From Asterella californica (Eukaryota > Streptophyta > Marchantiopsida > Marchantiales > Aytoniaceae), in assembly GCA_036924285.1 (NCBI GenBank), contig JAYKYS010000022.1:124001-188000 (forward strand): a stretch of DNA of 64,000 bases, in the 5' to 3' direction. Position 1 is the first letter of the stretch. Each line of letters starts with the position of its first letter. A program made the position numbers and the translations under genes. The notes under the pieces are model-generated. The model had not been told where the DNA came from and searched no databases. It saw only the letters and a program-made list of their open reading frames with translations. Positions 56,380 to 64,000 of the stretch are shown here, one piece after another.

Positions 56380-57267
56380 TGTAAACCCTCCGCGGTCCTA
56401 TCGATCAACTACCCCCTCGATCTCTCAACCTCCACGATCGTCATCCACGAATCTGCAACATGTCGGGCCTGTCTCTCACTCAGGGGTCACCTCTGATGGC
56501 TTTGATGGAAGCACACCATGAACTTGAAGGGAAAATGCTGAGTTCACTCATTCATATACCCACAAACTTATCAACTAAAATTCTCCTTAAACACATCAAC
56601 TAAAATCCTCCATTCTAACGACGTCTCTCAAGTTCTCACATGCTAAGAATATCCCACACTCTCTATATTACTCAAGTTGTCATTACGACAATGCGAAAAT
56701 AAGGATGAGGAGCTCTTCTCTACTCCTCTATTTATACATTCTAGGTTTTTACTTTGGTACCCCCGGTAACTCAGCCGTAACTACTTTTACCGGGTTTTAC
56801 TAAGATATTACTTAAGGTAAAAGCATTGATCACATGGGCTTTATACCTTTTCACATGGGCTTATTCCTTCAAAATCAACAACTTCTAGAAGGATTCTGGA
56901 ATATTCTCAAGGAATCTCAAATTTCCACCCCCCCTCTACACTAGGACCCACTAAAAAGGAAACATGTGGAATCTCTTCTTGTTTTTAATGCCCACAAAGT
57001 CCACAACTTTAATCCAACCACTAATATCAAGTCAAAAAGGAGATAAGGGATACTTTCCACCTCCTTTCTACCTTTTAGACAAGATGACAAGATAGTAGTG
57101 CTCACTCTTTAGCAAATATCTGAATTCTGCCAAAAGTACAGCTAAGTTTAACCATAACTAACTTTTAGCTAGTCATGACTAACTTGATACATCCTTAAAG
57201 TACTTTGGCAGCCAATAAACATTCTCAACACTTAGTTATAACTAAACACCTTACTAATAGACAAACT
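56380..57267 (-). repeat. A3 5' LTR, truncated by 28 bp
   Basis: 888 bp match the LTR up to ACAAACT; the end TCCTATG...GTTACA is absent. TATA box (minus) at 56729-56736. Confidence 0.9.
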
Positions 57268-60200
57268 AGATGTGTACCATCAAGCTCCTTTAAAGAATAA
57301 GTAGCATTCTGATATACTTCTAAGACAACATACGGACCAAACCACCTCCTAGAAAATTTCCGAAATGTGGAGTGCTGATTCTCTAATGTGTTGTCATACA
57401 CCAAAATCCAATCTCCAGCATGTATGGGCTTCGGCCGGAGCTTATGGGTCTTGTCAAACCTGTCTTTGTTCTTGAGACGGGCCTCTTTCAGCTTCTGTTG
57501 TGCCTCCATAAGATCCTCCTCCCTATGTTCTAACTGTCTGATTCGAAGTGCTAAAAGTTGTACACGATCCATTTCTTCCTCCCATGGTAAAGTAGCCAAT
57601 GTAGAAAAGTCCTCTTCTGCTGGCATAATCGGCTTCTGACCCAGCATCAGTTTAGTGGGCATGTACCCAGTAGTAGTGCAATGAGTCGATCTGTCAGCCC
57701 ACCGAGCAAAAGGAAGCAACCTAGGCCACTGTCTATGCCTACCATCACATGCTTTTACCAGAGCTTGAACAATCGACGGATGCCCTCTCTCACTCTTACC
57801 AATCCCTTCCGGATTCATAGCAGTAGTGAGTTTTAGTTTCACTCCGTGTTGGGCAAAGAACTTCTTCGCTTCCGTACCACGCAACTCTCCTCTGTCTGCA
57901 CGCAATCTTCCTATAGATCCGTACCTACAGATAATATCTTCAAGAACAAATCTACATATCCCTTCTGTGGTCTTCGTCCTCAGAGCTCGTCCTTCCACAA
58001 AATTGGAGAGGTCTTCTCGAGCCAACACCAAATACCTCATACCCCATAACCCAGGAGGCATTGCTACCAAATCAATAACCCATTGAAAATGGATACTGGG
58101 CGGATAAGTTGGTACCAGACCATCCCTGTAACGTACCTTTGAATAAAATTGACAGTGCAGGCATGAGCTTACAAAGTTCACCACGTCCTGATAAAGCCCT
58201 CTCCACCAATATCTCTCCTTCAGTTTTGTATAGGTAGCCCAAGCTCCCCGATGTCCGGCCCACAAGGTGTCATGAAACTCCTTCATCAGTCGTTGCTTGG
58301 TCTGCTGATCGTCTATAACTCGCAAAAGCGCTCCATCTCTTCTCTTTGGACGTTTCCAAAGATATCCATCTCGCAACAAGTAATCGTATGCCTTCCTCCT
58401 AACCGTATGCCTTCCTCTAAACTCTACATCACTCAAACCCTCCTGTCTGTTCAAAGAACTCAGATAAAATCCAATGTCACGTAACCTTCCCGTGTAGAAC
58501 TCCTCTTTGAATGGTAGTGGATCCAGATCTGAAGTTTGCTGAGTACACCAAACATCTCTCTTCTCTTCGTTCTCCACCTCTGCAAACATCTCATCCTCAT
58601 CTGTGTAGCGAGCCCTAGACAACATGTCTGCAACTGGATTATCTTTCCCGGCAATGTGTTTCAGCTCAGGGTTCAAACTCCAGATGTAAGCAATCCATCT
58701 CAACATTGCTATGTCTGGAGTACTGCAGTTTGCTATCATACCAAGCAAGGGTAAACAGTCTGTTTCTAAAATCACATGAGCACCTATCAAGAACTCCCGA
58801 TCTACCTTCATAGCAGTAACAGCTCCCCATAGTTCACGCTTTACTTGAGGATAGTTACGTTGTCTGTCTGTCAAAATTCGGACTCCAAATCTAGAAACAA
58901 ACCGCATACCATCTGCATCTTCCTGACCAACTGCCCATCCAATCGCCTTTGGACTCGTGTCTACAGTTAGTATCACAGGCCTTTCTCTCTGATAGTTAAG
59001 TCTCCTCAGTATGGGTGGAGACTTCAGAATCTCCTTCAGCCGTTCCATTGTCTCATGATGCTCTTGCCGCCAAGTAAACCTCTTCCCTTTTCTCAGAAGC
59101 GCATACAAAGGCTCGGCAATGTGTGCATAATGAGGAATACTCACGCGAAAGAACACACAAGCTCCTAAGAAACGTCGAACTTCAGTGATATTCGTACAGT
59201 CTGCTATCCTTGCTATAGCATCTACCTTCTCTGGGTTCGGTCTTCTTCCAAATGTGCCACACAAATGACCAACCACCATAACCTCTGACATCCCAAAACG
59301 AGACTTAGTACCTGATAGAGTGAGATGTACCTCCTCCAGACGTGCTAGAATCCTACCCACGTCATGAATATGATCAGCAATAAACTTCCTGCAACCATTG
59401 GAAGTCACAGTCTCATCCTTGTCTTCCACCGGACAGCCTTTCATGGGAATGTCATCCAAAAATGGGATAGTGATCTCAGGTACAAATTCTCGCAACACCT
59501 TATACATCGCGTTCTGCATATGTGCTACAGAGTTTGTTGCTCCCTGAGGAAGAGTGCACATCCGCATCAATCCCAAGGGCGTGCGCATGGTAGTCAAGTC
59601 TCTACTCTCCAAGGCAAGTTGAAACTGATCATAACCCGAAAACAAATCTCCAATAGAATAGACAGACCTCCCAGCAAACGCCTCAGCTACCTCATCAACC
59701 ACAGGTCCTGTTCCCACGTTCCGAATCGTGATGTTGTTGGCAGGCTGCAAGTCTTGGATAAAGCGCAAAGCTCCTGACTTCTTAGGCACCGTGAACCATC
59801 GGCTGGAATACGGAGTCATGGAAGGCTCGAGGATACCCATCTGCATCTTCTCCTTCAATAGCTCAATGAGCTTTGGCAGCAAGGCACGAGGGACTGGAAT
59901 CGGCTTCAAGTCCCAAGGCACATGAGATATAGTGAAGATAACCATCGGAGCTATCACACCAGGATCCACACAACCAATCTCTTCAGCTGAAAAAGAAAAT
60001 GCTCTACCATGATTGACAATCATCTGTTCAAAAATCTTCTTCTCTACTTCAGTCAAGAAACCACCCCCTCCTATCTGGAGTTGTTCGAGTGTTTCCTGAG
60101 TAAACTGATGCCCTATTCGTCCATGATTTCTGAGTACAGGCTCAGTGGCGGCTGACTCCATCTGCTGTTGCGAATCAACAGGCAATTGGGTCACCACAGG

Positions 60201-60695
60201 CTTCACTTTCCTTGCTACAGCTTTATATTTGGCGTGTACTTCTGCTTCCTGACGAGAGCCGCACCAGCAGACTGCATCCTTCCATTCATTCTCCAGTCTC
60301 GGATGAGGACGATATCGCAAGTACGAGACAATCTCCTCATAGACTTCAGGAGAATGGATGGGGATCGCCACCCTACCTCCCAACTGTTCTTCCTTCCTAC
60401 CTACTTCATCTAGCCAACGAACAAAAGATTGTACACCGATAAACTCTTGATACACACCAGAAATCATTTCATTTTCCTCCAGAGCTCCTATACAGCACAG
60501 ATCAGCTATACGTTTCTCCACCTGCCTCCTACTCCTTTCAGTAAGATCTTCTACTCTTGTAAATTCACTCCAATCCTCACAACTCAAACTCAACAAATCA
60601 GATCTCCAACTTGGTACTCTATATATATTCTCAGAACCTCGAGCAGCCTCCTCATTAGTCTCCTGTGATCCCTTGGGCTGCTCAGGCGGGATCAT
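57268..60695 (-). CDS. Family D Pol (RT, RNase H, integrase), open, 3' truncated
   Basis: 1143 element codons without a stop. RT: WFTVPKKSGALRFIQDLQ, SIGDLFSGYDQF, LPQGATNSVAHMQ, PFLDDIPMKG (YxDD equivalent FLDD). RNase H: LTVDTSPKAIGWAV and ETDCLPLL. Integrase: FHDTLWAGH with HRG..., CLHC, VIDLVAMP (first Asp), RADRGELRG (second), GIGKSERGHP (Glu). C-terminal domain: AGDWILVYDN and RRWFGPYVVLEVY. The last 11 codons before the stop at 57225 are translated A3 LTR. The full natural C-terminus is unknown. The ATG at 60695 is the first in frame; translation may instead come from the upstream frame. Confidence 0.88.
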
Positions 60696-60745
60696 AGTAG
60701 TCTTTGATCCTTCACTCTTGTTTTCCCGCTCTACAAGAGTGGGTT

Positions 60746-61666
60746 CTAAAAACCCTTACCTCTACAAATAGGGGAGTCCCTCAAGGTCTGCCTGTTTCGC
60801 TCGTGATTTGACCGAACAGTAAGAAATTGAACAAAACGTCTGTCATCAGGACTACGGATCCTAGCAAAGTGTGACCCATCGTCCATCACTTTGGTCTTCA
60901 TACGCACTGCAGTGATATAGGGTTGACCAAGAATGAATGGATACGAAGCAGAAGATTGCACAAAAAAGTGCTGATCTACTTCTACATCACCTATCCTCAC
61001 TCTCACATTAGGACAAGCTCCGTACAACTCTCCCTTCTGGTTGTTAGCAGCACGCAGCACCCATCCATGATTCAGCTCGATAGGCCACAGTCCTCTCTCA
61101 TATATCTCTCGTGACATGATATTGATTTCGGACCCGTGGTCAACTAAAGCAGCAATAGGTTCAAGCAAACTCCCAAGACGTACCCGTGTGGCAGTTGTAG
61201 CCCGAGCCCAATGCCTCTTTTTGAAGTCACTGTCAAACGTTGGACGCTCCCCATCAGCTTCATCATCATCAGCTTCAATAGTGCTAGTTCCAGCAACTAA
61301 CGCCTCCTGCTGGTACCTCTTGTCTCCAATCTCCTGAAAATGCACCTTCTCAAACTTCACATCATTTACAGAAGCCCCTATCACATCTATCATTTGGCTC
61401 TCTACCTGCTCAGATATGACTTGCCTCTTTCGCTTGATGACATCAATAATCAGCTCATGAAACTCTCTCTTTGCGATACCAAGAACTTCTCGAAGCGAAA
61501 ACTCAACCCGTGCATCTAATATCCTCTGCTCCAGAATGCTTTTAAAATCGGTGGAGGTCTCAATATCTGCAGCCAGCTTGTAAGCAGGCCCTTTCCCCTT
61601 CTCTTGAACAGTGAACCTTCTGCCAGCAGTCGTTGGTTCCTGCTGTTGTCTCTGTACGTCCTCCAT
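60746..61666 (-). CDS. Family D protease region
   Basis: 306 codons from ATG 61666; the frame is open further upstream to about 61770 (RRRAAPPEDVPSTSQ), overlapping gag in the -1 frame. Contents: YKLAADIETSTDF, LREVLGIAKREFHELI, a helical region, then PIAALVDHGSEINIMS (aspartyl protease site D-H-G in place of D-T/S-G) and FILGQPYITAV. It ends 50 bp before the pol ATG in another frame. Likely a Gag-Pro product made by frameshifting or an old one-base indel. Confidence 0.75.
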   Translation of the reverse strand: MEDVQRQQQEPTTAGRRFTVQEKGKGPAYKLAADIETSTDFKSILEQRILDARVEFSLREVLGIAKREFHELIIDVIKRKRQVISEQVESQMIDVIGASVNDVKFEKVHFQEIGDKRYQQEALVAGTSTIEADDDEADGERPTFDSDFKKRHWARATTATRVRLGSLLEPIAALVDHGSEINIMSREIYERGLWPIELNHGWVLRAANNQKGELYGACPNVRVRIGDVEVDQHFFVQSSASYPFILGQPYITAVRMKTKVMDDGSHFARIRSPDDRRFVQFLTVRSNHERNRQTLRDSPICRGKGF

Positions 61667-63288
61667 TGGACCTGGAGCAGGTGGTGGAGCCTGAGAGGTA
61701 GACGGGACATCCTCTGGAGGAGCTGCACGTCTTCTAGTGACCCTCCGTCCTGTCCCTCTCTAGTCTCCTCTGGATTCCCAGTTTCAAGCTCAGAGGCATC
61801 TCGTCGCCTCTTCTCCTCTACATAAGCGTCCTGCCAATGAACATGCTTATCTACGTCCAAGAAAGCTTTAATGGACGCTGTATCTACGGGATCTTTCCAC
61901 CCTGTGACTCTACGGATAGTTTCCGCTCCTCTTTTCAACACCTCAGAAGGAACCTCAGTACTGCTCCTCTCAAGAGACATATCCAGCAAAGTAGGGCTAG
62001 AAGAAACTTCAATATGCCCAGCATACACATCAAGATTCATCGGCGGTACTGTTACTGTAGTTACTGTTGCAGTCGTAGCCACTTGAGATAGACTCCTCAT
62101 ACCTCCTCGTCCAAACTGCGTGTTTAATGGCTCTCCGGTAGAAACAAGGTGCAGTCTGCCATTTTGGTAGCGAACCACACCATCTCGTAGAGCAGCTGTA
62201 AGCTCTTGGCAATCTCCTCGAAGATGATCTGGACTGTCACACCAGATACACCTACGGACAGGAGCCCCCCCTGGACGAGCAGCACCAGGCGTTGGTGGGA
62301 GCTCCCTATGTAAACCAGCCAGCTCTACTTTCAATTCACGCATCTGTCGGATCAACTCCTCAATTTGATTGTGCTGACCCTGGTTCTCAACCACCCTCTG
62401 AACAGGTACCCTCTGTGCAGGAACTGGCACAACTAGCACTGGAGGCGCTTCTACAGGAATAACAGGTCTAGGAGCAAGAGCCGGGGGCTGTTGTACCTGA
62501 GGAGCATAAGGTTGATGGATCACCTCTGCAAGTGGTCGTCCTCCTACGACCACTCTCCCTCGCCTCTGTCTTGTTAGAACGGCCACAGCATCTTCCACTC
62601 TTCCCCAATCCATAGTAACACCTCCTTCAGCTGATCGATCTGCTAACATGAAGCATAATCGATCTGCTGTAGCCTCATCGGTGGCTTGCAAGAAGAGCTC
62701 TGTCCTTCTAGCATCCAAAGTTATCCGTTCGAGCGTCGAAAGCTGTCGGTATCTTCGATCAAACTCTCTTAGCAACTCATTCAACCCCATCCTATGGCCA
62801 GGTTGCTGCTCAATCCAATCCAAAAAAGTCCTCCTAGTAACTCTCTCAGAATCCTCCTCCAGGAATTCCTCTCGGAGAGCTCGCTCAAAACTTGCCGAAA
62901 CACCAAGATTTCTCCTCTGTACGTCTCTGACTTGATCTCTCAACTCAGAAATCACAGCCAACTCAAAACTTCCAATCATCTCTGCATCGGTCACCCTCAC
63001 AAGCTCCATCTCTCCTCTGTACTCACGAAGATATCTGGAAATATCTCTGCCTTCAAATCTTCCACACCTATTCACAATCGCCTGCAAAGCTTTTGTAGAT
63101 TTCAACTCACCCCCTCCGACGATCAGATGTTGTTGAACCAAAGCCGCAAGCGTCTTCAGTATCTCAGTAGTATCCAGGCCTGATGCTGCAATGACTGCTG
63201 AAGACATAGGTGTAGCCGAAGGTGCAGCAGTAGACGTCGATGCTCCAGCCGTAGAGGCAGTAGCACCACTCCCGCTCTTGCGATCCAT
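61516..63288 (-). CDS. Family D Gag
   Basis: 590 codons from MDRKSGSG. Ser/Thr/Ala-rich N-terminus, alpha-helical Gag core (about 75-260: RDISRYLREYRGEMELV, FLDWIEQQPGHRMGLNELLREFDRRY), Pro/Val-rich linker, helix IEELIRQMRELKVELAGLHREL, zinc knuckle CIWCDSPDHLRGDC (C-x2-C-x4-H-x4-C), then a tail. From about 61750 the residues are probably out of the ancestral frame, since the -1 frame carries the family-typical sequence. The start is chosen because it is the first ATG and lies 57 bp after the candidate primer site. Confidence 0.8.
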   Translation of the reverse strand: MDRKSGSGATASTAGASTSTAAPSATPMSSAVIAASGLDTTEILKTLAALVQQHLIVGGGELKSTKALQAIVNRCGRFEGRDISRYLREYRGEMELVRVTDAEMIGSFELAVISELRDQVRDVQRRNLGVSASFERALREEFLEEDSERVTRRTFLDWIEQQPGHRMGLNELLREFDRRYRQLSTLERITLDARRTELFLQATDEATADRLCFMLADRSAEGGVTMDWGRVEDAVAVLTRQRRGRVVVGGRPLAEVIHQPYAPQVQQPPALAPRPVIPVEAPPVLVVPVPAQRVPVQRVVENQGQHNQIEELIRQMRELKVELAGLHRELPPTPGAARPGGAPVRRCIWCDSPDHLRGDCQELTAALRDGVVRYQNGRLHLVSTGEPLNTQFGRGGMRSLSQVATTATVTTVTVPPMNLDVYAGHIEVSSSPTLLDMSLERSSTEVPSEVLKRGAETIRRVTGWKDPVDTASIKAFLDVDKHVHWQDAYVEEKRRRDASELETGNPEETREGQDGGSLEDVQLLQRMSRLPLRLHHLLQVQWRTYRDNSRNQRLLAEGSLFKRRGKGLLTSWLQILRPPPILKAFWSRGY

Positions 63289-63345
63289 CTTCCCTTGTAT
63301 GCAAATTTCAACCTCAGCAACCTCAGCGATTCATCACCCCAAGAT

Positions 63346-63365
63346 GACTCTCAGTGGAAGCACCA
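63346..63365 (-). promoter_or_regulatory. Candidate primer-binding site of family D
   Basis: The minus strand reads TGGTGCTTCCACTGAGAGTC, beginning with the TGG expected opposite a tRNA CCA end, six bases after a CA (63372-63373). It lies 57 bp upstream of gag. The tRNA is not identified. Confidence 0.35.
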
Positions 63366-63371
63366 GATTTA

Positions 63372-64000
63372 TGTCCAGGAGAGTCCTTCTCATGAAGGGC
63401 GAGCCTTCTGGCTGTGATAGATCGCGAGATAGAAGTAGAGATTGTACCAAGACAAGAGCCAAGCAGGAGATCGCAACGGCTGAAGTCACCCACAGAGACT
63501 ATGACTATAGATTACTTACTACTCAACAGATCAAGTCTCAGGAGAAAGATCCACCTTCTTACACAGCAGATAAGAGAAATCTGAACTCACGATGCTTTAT
63601 TTCTCTTCCAAAACACTCTCAATAGTCCTCCACATATATCAATTTACAACCTATCTCTACTCAACTCCTTACGTTGATCACCGCAGATGCCAAACAGCCA
63701 ATTCTCACTCAACTAGTCTTTTCTCCAGCAGATTTCTCTCCAGAACCTACAACCGATGAAGATTTGAAACTCCAACGCCTTGTATCCCTCCCTACGACAG
63801 CTTCAGCACTGAAATTTCTCAGAAAACCTGACCTTCTCAGTCTCAGTTCCAGTCCCTCCACTCAACTAATTCTCTCTTTCCACCAAATTCACCTCAATTC
63901 AAATCTGGTAGGTGAAATTCAGACCCCAAACTCCTAATCTTCTCTCTGCGTCAACCTCCCAACTCAAAACTATCAAGAATTTAATCCAGCGTCAATCAAG
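63372..64000 (-). repeat. Probable family D 5' LTR, partial
   Basis: If the primer site is right, this is the LTR end and continues beyond the window. It is pyrimidine-rich on plus, without a supported gene. Short plus-strand frames (63191-63625, 63674-63937) show no motif. The other LTR is not in the window for comparison. Confidence 0.35.

Larger units (their letters stand above)
48814..57267 (-). mobile_element. Family A gypsy element A3, 5' LTR truncated
   Basis: 3' LTR 48814-49727 (914 bp), gag-pol, ORF-c, ORF-b, ORF-a, leader, primer site and a 5' LTR 56380-57267 that lacks its last 28 bp. The left side interrupts E LTR L4 after GGAC, as shown by the intact copies at about 25510 and 29893. 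The right side abuts family D with no return to L4, so no target duplication can be read. Confidence 0.9.
57268..64000 (-). mobile_element. Family D gypsy element, 3' truncated, coding frames open
   Basis: Gag (63288-61516), a protease-bearing frame (61666-60746) and pol (60695-57268) follow each other on the minus strand. The RT type (LPQGATNS, PFLDDIPMKGC) and the protease-adjacent motif (DIETSTDFKSILEQRILDA, LREVLGIAKREFHE) differ from A, B and E and recall gypsy lineages common in fungi (from memory of those families). The 3' end, including the polypurine tract and 3' LTR, is lost at the A3 junction. A candidate primer site and LTR lie at 63346-64000. Confidence 0.85.

Noticed and set aside
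62648..62935. Plus-strand frames opposite family D gag and pol
   Set aside because: They are overlapped by long motif-bearing minus frames and have no domains.
1..64000. tRNA, rRNA or host housekeeping genes
   Set aside because: Nothing with the conserved arms of a tRNA, rRNA sequence or a recognisable host protein was seen by eye on either strand; a covariance-model scan would be needed to exclude small RNAs.

Overview
The window is a stack of nested LTR retrotransposons with no recognisable host gene, tRNA or rRNA. All coding matter is Ty3/gypsy type. The primer-binding sites begin TTTTTGG and resemble the tRNA-Asp-like sites common in plant gypsy elements. A cytosine DNA methyltransferase is embedded in one element, an arrangement I recall being reported from charophyte algae and dinoflagellates. 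From these two points I infer a repeat-rich streptophyte (charophyte, for example Chara-like) nuclear genome. The species is an inference; the transposon content is read directly.

Layout. 1-1155 holds the leader ORFs and gag start of an old family A copy. 1190-1942 is a broken reading frame of unknown type. 2511-3021 has two 108-bp direct repeats. 3022-7945 (minus) is family B, a decayed gypsy element whose order is DNA methyltransferase, reverse transcriptase, RNase H, integrase, PHD finger. At 7946 it is cut by a family E LTR (L1, plus), itself split by family A copy A1 (9338-18050, minus, 4-bp target duplication GTTC). L1 ends at an inverted junction (21331/21332). From there to 48813 lies one family E element on the minus strand: 3' LTR L2 (21333-27185), integrase (27186-27986), another E LTR fragment L3 (27987-31572), RT, protease and gag (31573-35221), family A copy A2 (35457-44223, plus, again GTTC), the E leader and primer site (44228-44503) and 5' LTR L4 (44508-48813). 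Family A copy A3 (48814-57267, minus) interrupts L4 and joins abruptly to family D, a gypsy element with open gag, protease and pol frames (57268-63288, minus) and a candidate primer site and LTR to the window end.

Main points. (1) Family B carries a C5-cytosine methyltransferase and a PHD chromatin-reader finger in one polyprotein. (2) Family E has LTRs of about 5.9 kb that contain a protein gene of about 780 codons (ORF1: globular N-terminus, basic patch, long coiled coil). (3) Family E is saturated with the hexamer GAAGAC/GTCTTC in coding and non-coding parts alike, and one shared 559-bp deletion lies exactly between two such repeats. (4) Family A has three small ORFs between primer site and gag; the last two overlap as TGATG. 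They are open or nearly open in four copies.

Relative ages follow from the nesting. B is oldest, E and its LTRs are next, and A1-A3 are youngest. The A1 LTRs differ mainly by one 42-bp deletion. No complete intact element is present: A1 has one gag-pol frameshift, A2 three stops, A3 one frameshift, and D is truncated.
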